The notes under the pieces were generated by a model that made no database searches, was not told the origin of the DNA, and saw nothing but the letters and a program-made list of their open reading frames with translations. Of a stretch of 64,000 nucleotides of DNA, positions 8,734 to 15,720 are shown in pieces (the first letter of the stretch is position 1; every line of letters starts with the position of its first letter). This DNA comes from Trichormus variabilis 0441. Its GTDB lineage: Bacteria; Cyanobacteriota; Cyanobacteriia; Cyanobacteriales; Nostocaceae. The DNA lies in the NCBI RefSeq assembly GCF_009856605.1, contig NZ_CP047242.1, positions 3,168,001-3,232,000 of the forward strand. The letters are read 5' to 3'. A program made the translations under genes and the position numbers.

Positions 8734-9084
8734 ATGAAATATACTTTTGATATTGTTGGTGTATCTCCTGTTTGGCAATTTTTTAGTCACCAACAGCAAA
8801 TTCAAGAACAATCAAATCACCCAGGCATAGAATATTTAGGTAGCCATAAATGTACACTCGACGCATTGATAGAAACAGTAGAACCATTACCATTGAAATG
8901 GGGTTGGAACACTGAGCAAGTGTTAGATACTGTAGTGCAGTTTTGGATGAATAATTCCGAAAGTATTCGTTACTGGAAAACCAGATTAACTGATGGTGGT
9001 AATGAGAATATACTTGTAGCTAGATTGGCAGATATTACGGCTTTACAAGCTGAATTTGAATCATTATTAGGTAAAAATTGGTAG
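8734..9084 (+). CDS. conserved-looking small protein, unknown, downstream of CIRCE
   Basis: This 116-aa soluble protein has no signal peptide and no membrane helix. It contains a Trp-rich segment (KWGWNTEQVLDTVVQFW, about residues 55-71) and a C-terminal amphipathic region. I do not recognise the family. The ATG at 8734 is preceded by GGGAA at a usable distance. Its promoter region contains the CIRCE operator about 140 bases upstream, so it may be heat-shock inducible through HrcA. That is inference from the operator alone. Confidence 0.7.
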   Translation: MKYTFDIVGVSPVWQFFSHQQQIQEQSNHPGIEYLGSHKCTLDALIETVEPLPLKWGWNTEQVLDTVVQFWMNNSESIRYWKTRLTDGGNENILVARLADITALQAEFESLLGKNW

Positions 9085-9097
9085 ATATAAAAAATTT

Positions 9098-9163
9098 AAG
9101 TATCTGTAGGGTGGGCATTGCCCACCAGAAGAATATTTCGGAAATAAATTATGAATCCTATAG
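9098..9163 (+). repeat. dispersed repeat, palindrome GGTGGGCATTGCCCACC, copy 1
   Basis: The perfect palindrome is followed after a spacer by a tail ending ATGAATCCTATAG. The same head-and-tail layout occurs at 9546, 14464 and 49855, which suggests a short non-autonomous mobile repeat. Confidence 0.65.
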
Positions 9164-9222
9164 TAGAGATTTAGGGGTGTAGAGGAGAAAAACTAACGAC
9201 CAAAGACTGATTTCTCTGTTTA

Positions 9223-9246
9223 ATACCAATTCTCTATGAAGTTGCG
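9223..9246. repeat. 24-base dispersed segment, inverted copy at 24214-24237
   Basis: Twenty-three of 24 bases match the reverse complement of 24214-24237 (TGCAACTTCATAGAGAATTG and four following bases). Both lie in non-coding DNA, so this is a dispersed repeat rather than a shared gene. Confidence 0.6.
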
Positions 9247-9518
9247 TCAAATAAATGATGTAGAGAATAAAGTGCATCTATGGCTACGCCAGGCAAGCTA
9301 CATCAAGAAACGGTTTAAGTTAAAATAAAAATGTCTTGCTTCTAAATCCTTGCACCTGTTCTCAGAGGCAATATGCTTTTAAAGCTACAACAAATCATAG
9401 TCAAGCCAGGACAACAAATGTTGCCGAAAGATGTCGATGCGTAATTTTAGAAACTGGTTGAAGAATAATTTGTAATGGTAATCTGAAGCTGCTTTGAAGT
9501 CCTCACCTATAAGGAAGA

Positions 9519-9536
9519 TGGGTAATGGGTAATTGG
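9519..9536 (+). repeat. short tandem heptamer repeat (GGTAATG)
   Basis: GGTAATGGGTAATTGG is a typical Nostoc short tandemly repeated repetitive sequence. Related tracts occur at 19646-19675 and 22775-22790. Confidence 0.65.
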
Positions 9537-9545
9537 ACTGGATCT

Positions 9546-9620
9546 CTGTATCTGTAGTGGGCATTGCCCACCAAAACCATGAGCCTACGTATATTTCAAA
9601 AATTAAGTATGAGTCCTATA
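9546..9620 (+). repeat. dispersed palindrome-headed repeat, copy 2
   Basis: TGGGCATTGCCCA is followed by a spacer and ATATTTCAAAAATTAAGTAT, then GAGTCCTATA. This is the same organisation as the copy at 9098, but the internal bases have diverged. Confidence 0.6.
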
Positions 9621-9626
9621 TGTAGT

Positions 9627-9759
9627 AATACAGTTCAGTTAAGGCAACAACTTAGACTGGTGTAGGTTGGGTGGAGGAACGGAACCCAACATTCTCAAGA
9701 CTTTGTTGGGTTCCGCTATCGCTCCACCCAACCTACTATTCTCTTAACTGAACCGTATT
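9627..9759. mobile_element. foldback MITE-like element, 133 bases
   Basis: The terminal inverted repeats are AATACAGTTCAGTTAAG (9627-9643) and CTTAACTGAACCGTATT (9743-9759), with one mismatch. Inside, GTAGGTTGGGTGGAG and GGAACCCAACA pair with the right half, so almost the whole element can fold into one hairpin. The flanks both contain TATATGTAG (9618-9625 region and 9762-9770), possibly a target duplication. There is no coding capacity, so it would need a transposase in trans. Confidence 0.7.
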
Positions 9760-9847
9760 GCTATATGTAGCGAGAAGGATCTATCAGTCTTAACTAATCT
9801 TATAAGATCAGAAGCATCTGCCTATTTAATCTTTACCGCCCTTACCC

Positions 9848-11401
9848 ATGCCTCTGTCGCGCATAGTCACGTTGATTGTTGGTTTAATCGTCATATTGGG
9901 ACTCGCCCTGTGGCTGATTGATTCCCTTTCACGTCTTTACTGGCAATTATCATATTCGCCATTACTGGGGAATTTGCTGTTATTACTGCTGATTGTCCTC
10001 ATTGGCTGCTTAGTTGCAGCTTTTGTCTATTATGTAATGGTGTTGCAGGCTGGTGAACAGCGTTCCCGCCGCAATCGTCGGCGCGTGACAGCAGCGCAAA
10101 TCCCGGCTGCTAAATCTGATGCGGCTTCTACTACATTACAGGCGGTGCGGCAACAGGTGTCGCAAATTCAGGATGAAGTGGCGCGCCAAGCTTTATTAAG
10201 TCGTTCCAAGGAGATTGAGGCGAACTTAGCACGGGGTGAAATCCAAGTAGTGGTGTTTGGAACAGGGAGTGCTGGCAAAACTTCCTTAGTCAATGCAATT
10301 ATGGGACGGATGGTAGGGAAAGTAGATGCGCCAATGGGGACAACCCAAGTAGGAGAAACTTACTGTCTGCGGTTGAAAGGGTTGGAAAGAAAGATTTTAA
10401 TTACAGATACGCCAGGGATTTTAGAGGCTGGGGTGGCGGGAACAGAACGGGAACAATTAGCCAGGGCATTGGCGACGGAGGCAGACTTACTATTATTTGT
10501 GGTGGATAATGACTTAAGACGCTCAGAATATGAGCCTTTGAAGAGTTTAGCGGAAATTGGTAAGCGATCGCTCCTAGTTCTCAACAAAACCGACTTGTAT
10601 ACAGATGAGGATAAAGAAGCGATTTTGGCACGGTTACGTCAACGGGTGCTGGGATTTATTGCTACAAATGATGTCGTAGCGATCGCAGCTAACCCCGAAG
10701 CGGCACAATTAGAAACAGGGGAACCATTCCAACCAGAACCAGATATAGTCCCCTTACTGCGGCGGATGGCGGCGATTTTACGGGCTGAGGGTGAGGATTT
10801 GGTAGCGGATAATATTCTTTTACAATCTCTGCGTTTAGGCGAAGAAGCCCGCAAACTCATCGACGCGCAACGTCGCCGCCAAGCTGATAAAATCGTTGAG
10901 CGTTTTCAGTGGATTGGGGCGGGTGTAGTATCAGTTACGCCTTTGCCTGTGGTAGATTTACTGGCAACGGCGGCTGTAAATGCCCAAATGGTCGTAGAAA
11001 TTGGTAGAGTCTATGGTTGTGAATTGAACATGGAACGGGGACGGGAGTTAGCCCTTTCTTTAGCCAAGACGATTGCTAGTTTAGGTATTGTCAAGGGAGC
11101 AATTCAATTACTAACCACAGCTTTACAACTAAATGTTGCCACTTTTGTGATTGGTAAAGCCATTCAAGGGGTAACAGCCGCTTATTTAACCCGCATTGCA
11201 GGTAAAAGTTTCATTGAATATTTCCGTCATGACCAAGATTGGGGCGATGGTGGGATGACAGAAGTAGTTCAGAAGCAGTTCCAAATGAATCGGCGGGATG
11301 AGTTTATTAAAGCATTTGTGCAGGAAGCGATCGCAAGGGTTGTCAAACCGTTAACAGATAAATCGGAAGTAGTTGAACATGATGAACAGACTAATAGTTA
11401 G
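9848..11401 (+). CDS. membrane GTPase with DUF697 domain (HSR1-related)
   Basis: The 517-aa protein begins with two hydrophobic helices (about residues 4-26 and 34-64), then a basic linker and a TrmE/Era-like GTPase domain. G1 is GTGSAGKTS (138-146), G3 is DTPG (about 186), and NKTD (about 247) is the guanine-specificity motif. The C-terminal third (about 330-490) is a helical, glycine- and alanine-rich DUF697 domain, as in YcjF-type proteins. Such proteins occur throughout cyanobacteria and plants' relatives, and are thought to act at membranes. It is transcribed alone, and the upstream region is full of repeats. The exact role is unknown. Confidence 0.9.
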   Translation: MPLSRIVTLIVGLIVILGLALWLIDSLSRLYWQLSYSPLLGNLLLLLLIVLIGCLVAAFVYYVMVLQAGEQRSRRNRRRVTAAQIPAAKSDAASTTLQAVRQQVSQIQDEVARQALLSRSKEIEANLARGEIQVVVFGTGSAGKTSLVNAIMGRMVGKVDAPMGTTQVGETYCLRLKGLERKILITDTPGILEAGVAGTEREQLARALATEADLLLFVVDNDLRRSEYEPLKSLAEIGKRSLLVLNKTDLYTDEDKEAILARLRQRVLGFIATNDVVAIAANPEAAQLETGEPFQPEPDIVPLLRRMAAILRAEGEDLVADNILLQSLRLGEEARKLIDAQRRRQADKIVERFQWIGAGVVSVTPLPVVDLLATAAVNAQMVVEIGRVYGCELNMERGRELALSLAKTIASLGIVKGAIQLLTTALQLNVATFVIGKAIQGVTAAYLTRIAGKSFIEYFRHDQDWGDGGMTEVVQKQFQMNRRDEFIKAFVQEAIARVVKPLTDKSEVVEHDEQTNS

Positions 11402-11582
11402 AAACTAAGGTGATAAGCACCTGGATCAAATATTCTTGCGTCAGGGCTGTCCATAGTCAAGAGTCCAGAGTTAAAGACTAGCTTGGACTGTGGACTTTGG
11501 ACTTTTGACAACCTGAGTGCGAAATATACGATTTAAATGCGTAACAGCTTAGTCAAGGTACGAATCATCTCAGGAGGTTTTA
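11402..11582. other. short intergenic region with GTCCA/TGGAC repeats
   Basis: Repeats of the GTCCAGAGT / GGACTTTGGACTTTTGAC type form an imperfect hairpin at about 11449-11510. This is a common Nostoc spacer sequence and may act as the terminator of the DUF697 GTPase gene. AGGAGG for the next gene is at 11572-11577. Confidence 0.45.
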
Positions 11583-12275
11583 ATGAACAAACATCATCAG
11601 TTTGCTAAAAAGTTAGTTTTGACTCTGGCGTTAACCAGCCTGCTATCTTCTGGACTCGGTTTGGCTAGTGACTATAGGGCTACAGCTACACCAGCAACAG
11701 AATCGATAGAAATATCTCAAAACTCTCAGAATCGTCTACCTCGTCACATCGCTAAAGCAGTACTCAATGATGCTTCCCGACGTTCTGGAATTAGAACCAC
11801 TAATTTAAGAATCACTCAAGCCACACCCAGAACTTTTGGGAATCCCTGCGAGTTCAACTTTGGGGAAATCTGCACCAAAGAATATCGACCAGTCCAAGGT
11901 TGGGAAGTAGTTGTGCGAGTGCAGAATCAATCTTGGATTTATCACGTCAATCAGTCTGGCTCCCAAATAGTCCTTGATCCTAAAGCTAACGTAGGCGAAA
12001 ATAGCCAACTACCGCGAGCGATCGCTAATAATATTCTTACTGATGCAGCTAGACGTTCTCGTGTACCCAGACGGAACATAGAAATTACCAAAGTCACACG
12101 CAGAACCTTTGGGAACCCCTGTGAGTTCAACTTTGGGGAAATCTGCACCAAAGAATATCGACCAATCCAAGGCTGGGAAGTGGTAGTACGAGTGGGGAAT
12201 CAATCTTGGGTTTATCACGTCAATCAGTCTGGTTCCCAAATCGTTTTAGATCCCCAAGTTTTGGGCAAATCTTGA
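11583..12275 (+). CDS. secreted protein with two near-identical Cys-containing repeats
   Basis: A signal peptide (hydrophobic LVLTLALTSLLSSGLGLAS) precedes two tandem ~85-residue modules. Each starts LPR.IA...L.DA.RRS, has NPCEFNFGEICTKEYRP with two cysteines, and ends GSQIVLDP. The modules are nearly identical over their central 50 residues, also at the DNA level, so the duplication is recent or maintained by conversion. The paired cysteines could form a disulfide in each module, consistent with a periplasmic or extracellular location. An ideal AGGAGG lies five bases before the ATG, implying strong translation. I do not recognise a named family. A structural, inhibitor or binding role is open. 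Confidence 0.82.
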   Translation: MNKHHQFAKKLVLTLALTSLLSSGLGLASDYRATATPATESIEISQNSQNRLPRHIAKAVLNDASRRSGIRTTNLRITQATPRTFGNPCEFNFGEICTKEYRPVQGWEVVVRVQNQSWIYHVNQSGSQIVLDPKANVGENSQLPRAIANNILTDAARRSRVPRRNIEITKVTRRTFGNPCEFNFGEICTKEYRPIQGWEVVVRVGNQSWVYHVNQSGSQIVLDPQVLGKS

Positions 12276-12391
12276 GAGGGTTTTCGTCAATCCATACCAA
12301 TCTTCTTGATCGAATCTATCCACCTATTACTTTTTCTTGCGATAATTCCTAAGGGGAGTAAGCTCCCTACTGGTTTGTCAAAGGGGGATAG

Positions 12392-13978
12392 ATGACCATC
12401 AAGCGGTTGGTTTTATTTTTTGTACTCACGCCGATAGCGGCTTTTTTAGCGGCTTCGTCTTTATTTGGTAGTTTGCAAGAACCACAGTTTCAAAGTCGTT
12501 TGGAACTATACCAAACCAATATTGCCCTGCAAGCACAAGCTTGGAAACCAGAGGATAGCAACGATGATAGTCCCCAAGTAATTCAAGAAGCAATTTTGGG
12601 GGAAAAACCCCTGGAAAACGCTAGCAAGGAATATGAAAAAACCCGTCAATCAGTGCAAACTAATTTGACGAAAACTCAAAACCAACTTGCACAACTGCGC
12701 TCTTCATCCCAAAATCCTGCACCGCCTAAACCCTTACCAGATGTTCCTCCCACCACAAATACTTCTCGTAATGACAAAGAAAAGCAATTACAGAAGTCTC
12801 TCCAGGAACTGCAAAAATTTGCGGCTGAATTAGACTTAAAACTGGGAATTTTGCAAGCAAAGCAAGGACAGATACCAACAGCCATCAAAACTTGGAACGA
12901 ATTACAAAAGCCTTCAGACACTCCAGAACTCACCAAAGAAATTGAGCAAACTGCGGCGGTGTTGAGTGGACTGTGGAGTGATCCCCCACGACTTTTTCCC
13001 GACGCTCAACAGTTAATCCAGCATAATCTAGAAGGCTGGTTTCGCTCCACAGCTTTGATTCAGCTTTACCAACTCCAGCAACGACAAGATGCTTTAAAAG
13101 AAGTTCAATCAACACAACAAGAGGCAGCAGCTCAAGCTGTATTTAAATTAGCGGCGATCGCCACTGTTCCCAGCCTAGCAGCTTTAGTAGGAACGATATT
13201 GTTAATTTTCTTAATTGCTCAACGCTTGATCAAGGGAAAAGAAGCCTTATTGAGTCAGAATGCTGAGTTAGCTTGGTCAACACCTTGGGATGTAGAAACA
13301 ATTCTCTCGGTTTTTGTTGTGGGCTTTTTCTTCATGGGGCAAATTTTTGTTCCTTCCTTGTTGGTGCTACTCCCCATACCTCGCCCCATAGTTAATGTAA
13401 GACTACAAGCCGTTTCCGTCCTCATCAGTTATCTGTTAGTAGCATCAGGCGCGTTGTCAGTTTTATATTTCTCGATTAAACGTTTTTTCCCGTTACCCCA
13501 ATATTGGTTTCGTTTCCGCCTGCGAGATAATTGGTTTCTCTGGGGACTAGGTGGTTATTGTGCAGCTTTACCAATAGTTGTGATTGTGTCTTTGATTAAT
13601 CAACAGCTATGGCAAGGACAAGGTGGTAGCAATCCTCTATTACAACTGGCACTAGAAAGCCAAGACTTTACAGCATTGAGCATATTTTACGTGACAGCTG
13701 CGATCGCCGCCCCTTTATTTGAAGAAGTACTGTTTCGCGGGTTCTTATTACCTTCCTTAACTCGTTACGTACCCGTTTGGGGCGCAATCATCACCAGTGC
13801 GGTATTGTTTGCCGTCGCCCACCTCAGTTTGTCAGAAATACTGCCACTCACTGCTTTGGGTATCGTTTTAGGGGTAGTATACACGCGATCGCGCAACCTC
13901 CTAGCTCCTATACTGCTCCATAGTCTCTGGAATAGTGGCACACTACTCAGCCTGTTTCTCTTAGGTAGTAGTAATTAG
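12392..13978 (+). CDS. CPBP-family intramembrane metalloprotease (Abi-like)
   Basis: The 528-aa protein starts with an N-terminal membrane anchor and a long soluble coiled-coil/TPR-like region (about 40-245). A multi-span C-terminal domain follows, with the CPBP motifs EEVLFR (E444, E445, R449), FAVAH (H477) and HSLWNS (H510, N514). These are the glutamate, histidine and arginine positions of Rce1/CAAX-type intramembrane proteases. Long CPBP proteins with this N-terminal extension are common in cyanobacteria. A GGGGAT-type site sits before the ATG. The motifs are intact, so it is probably active. The substrate is unknown. Confidence 0.9.
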   Translation: MTIKRLVLFFVLTPIAAFLAASSLFGSLQEPQFQSRLELYQTNIALQAQAWKPEDSNDDSPQVIQEAILGEKPLENASKEYEKTRQSVQTNLTKTQNQLAQLRSSSQNPAPPKPLPDVPPTTNTSRNDKEKQLQKSLQELQKFAAELDLKLGILQAKQGQIPTAIKTWNELQKPSDTPELTKEIEQTAAVLSGLWSDPPRLFPDAQQLIQHNLEGWFRSTALIQLYQLQQRQDALKEVQSTQQEAAAQAVFKLAAIATVPSLAALVGTILLIFLIAQRLIKGKEALLSQNAELAWSTPWDVETILSVFVVGFFFMGQIFVPSLLVLLPIPRPIVNVRLQAVSVLISYLLVASGALSVLYFSIKRFFPLPQYWFRFRLRDNWFLWGLGGYCAALPIVVIVSLINQQLWQGQGGSNPLLQLALESQDFTALSIFYVTAAIAAPLFEEVLFRGFLLPSLTRYVPVWGAIITSAVLFAVAHLSLSEILPLTALGIVLGVVYTRSRNLLAPILLHSLWNSGTLLSLFLLGSSN

Positions 13979-14021
13979 GCAACACCAAGAAATCAATTAT
14001 CCAAACATAGATGGTTTGCTT

Positions 14022-14245
14022 GGGTGCGTCAGGATGAATAATGTCTGAGTATAGTTAGATCCTATCTCAGAGGTTTTTTGAAAAGTGATTGGCTGTGATT
14101 TTAAGCACTCATTGATCCCCCCTAACCCCCCTTAAAAAGGGGGGAAATGAATCAAAGTCCCCCTTTTTAAGGGGGATTTAGGGGGATCTAAAATGTTTTG
14201 CTACCAAGCATAGGACTTTTCAAACATCCTCTAAGTGACGCACCC
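14022..14245. mobile_element. nested foldback element, about 224 bases
   Basis: The outer arms are GGGTGCGTCA (14022-14031) and TGACGCACCC (14236-14245). Next inward, AGAGGTTTTTTGAAAAGT pairs with ACTTTTCAAACATCCTCT. The core (14114-14188) is a second hairpin, GATCCCCCCTAA... against ...TTAGGGGGATC. This looks like one MITE inserted in another, or a long foldback repeat. No reading frame. Confidence 0.65.
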
Positions 14246-14463
14246 TACATGACGTAACAAAGTATTGCGACGAATATTGTTAAATAGATTACAAAACTCT
14301 GGGTGGACTTTGAGTATCATCTGGATAAATAGACATAGTTATTCGGTAACTTACCCATTCAATCCTCACCTAACCCTACAGCAGCTGACAACTAAATAAA
14401 GACCTAAGTTATATCTCTCCCCATCAGTAGCTACAGGACTACTATTTGATTTTTGAAATTTAA

Positions 14464-14530
14464 GTAGGGCGGGCATTGCCTACCCTACAGATACTTATAT
14501 CATTTCAATAATCAAATCGGATTACTATAG
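14464..14530 (+). repeat. dispersed palindrome-headed repeat, copy 3
   Basis: GTAGGGCGGGCATTGCCTAC is followed by CTACAGATACTTATAT and a tail ending GGATTACTATAG. It is very close to the copy at 49855-49919 across the spacer and tail. Confidence 0.65.
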
Positions 14531-14982
14531 ATTGCTTAATTTTAGCTGAATCATCGATTTCCTAATATACCAAACAAAGGTAATTTCTATGAGAGATTAT
14601 CCTCTTACTTGTAACAGTCTCCAAAAAATCCGGAGATAACACTGATGTACTTGTAGAAAGTGATATATTACAAGCATTTTCACTGACTAATGTGAATTAA
14701 TTCTCTCGAAAGATTAATTTTTCTCAAAATACTGTAATACTTATGTTTTAGTTTATGTAATTAGCATTATATCTAGCTATGTTAGGAACACTATAAAACC
14801 AGGCGATGTCTTATGTGATAAAGATGTCACCTATGTTCATGGCAAATGACTATTGTCTGGCAACATAGTAAAAAATCCAACTAATAACTAGGTAAAAATA
14901 TGTTTACTGGGTGAATATATTTTTGAAAAATCAATACAATAAAAACTGCAATTTTATACTATTTTTTAGGAGTAACCTACCT

Positions 14983-15258
14983 ATGGCAAATCTTAACCCT
15001 ACTCAAACCAACAAACAATTACTAGCTGGTTACTGTGGCATTATTTTTGGTGGCTTTGGTATTCACAAATTTATTTTGGGCTATGCTGCCGAAGGGTTCA
15101 TCATGTTAGTGATCACCTTAGTTGGTGGTTCTTTTTCCTACGGAATTACTTTATTAATTATGCAACTGGTAGGATTAATTGAAGGCATGATCTACTTAAA
15201 CAAAACCCCTGAAGAATTCGTCAATACTTATTTAGTGAATAAACAAAGTTGGTTTTAA
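14983..15258 (+). CDS. TM2-domain membrane protein
   Basis: From the ATG at 14983 the product is 91 aa. AGGAG at about 14968-14972 supports this start over the upstream in-frame GTG at 14911. The sequence has the TM2 signature: a first helix with GGFGIHKFILGY, a short loop, and a second helix ending LIEGMIYL. Residues C-terminal to it are short (KTPEEFVNTYLVNKQ). TM2 proteins are small membrane proteins of unknown, possibly signalling, function. The gene is flanked by repeats and is probably monocistronic, or co-transcribed with the 56-aa membrane protein just downstream. Confidence 0.85.
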   Translation: MANLNPTQTNKQLLAGYCGIIFGGFGIHKFILGYAAEGFIMLVITLVGGSFSYGITLLIMQLVGLIEGMIYLNKTPEEFVNTYLVNKQSWF

Positions 15259-15367
15259 ATTAGTCAGTTGTCAGTTGTCATTACTCATTAATCTTCCCCT
15301 GCTCCCCCTGCTCTTTTTTTGAATTGTTCTCCCCCCTGCTTTCTTCATCCCAATCAATATGCTGATC

Positions 15368-15538
15368 ATGAAACGTAAACACATGATTTGGGCTATGTGC
15401 TTGTTGGTGGGTGTGGGGTATTTCAGTGCTATGTCTAACTTAGAAATTCACTATTTCTGGAAAAGCCTGATTGCCTTTATACCAGTGCAAATGGCAGCGA
15501 TCGCCTACGTAACTGTAAGAAAAGCGAGTCGTAATTAA
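15368..15538 (+). CDS. small two-helix membrane protein (56 aa)
   Basis: An unlisted short gene. The ATG at 15368 (or 15359, three codons earlier) opens a frame ending TAA at 15536-15538. The product starts MKRKHMIWAMCLLVGVGYF, has a polar loop (SNLEIHYFWKS) and a second hydrophobic helix (about residues 34-50), and ends with the basic RKASRN. The alternation of two hydrophobic segments, positive ends and a HIP1 site inside the frame all look coding. No ribosome-binding site is obvious. I do not recognise the family. It follows the TM2 gene by about 110 bases. Confidence 0.55.
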   Translation: MKRKHMIWAMCLLVGVGYFSAMSNLEIHYFWKSLIAFIPVQMAAIAYVTVRKASRN

Positions 15539-15720
15539 CACCAAAAACCACTCATTACTCATTTTCTCCATCCCCAGACCCAAAAACGTGAGATAAGTGC
15601 CACATCTTAATAAAATAAATGGTAATGACGATCAGTCATAGTTCAAAATTTCGCCTACGCTCGAAGTAGAGATGCTTATCATCGAGTGTCTAATCTTCGT
15701 AGCGAATCTCAACACTTGCC

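Larger units (their letters stand above)
9085..9847. other. repeat-rich intergenic region
   Basis: No gene seen in about 760 bases. It contains two copies of a palindrome-headed dispersed repeat (9098-9163 and 9546-9620), a heptamer repeat (9519-9536), a 24-base segment (9223-9246) found inverted at 24214-24237, and a 133-base foldback element (9627-9759). Confidence 0.7.
13979..14982. other. long intergenic region with nested inverted repeats
   Basis: No gene supported over about 1 kb. It holds a nested foldback element (14022-14245) and a palindrome-headed repeat (14464-14530). A GTG at 14911 in frame with the TM2 gene is not its likely start. The rest is AT-rich; the promoter of the TM2 gene should lie in the last 150 bases. 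Confidence 0.6.

Noticed and set aside
12009..12239. Antisense frames in the duplicated secreted protein
   Set aside because: They repeat because the sense gene is duplicated; no start signal and no independent evidence.
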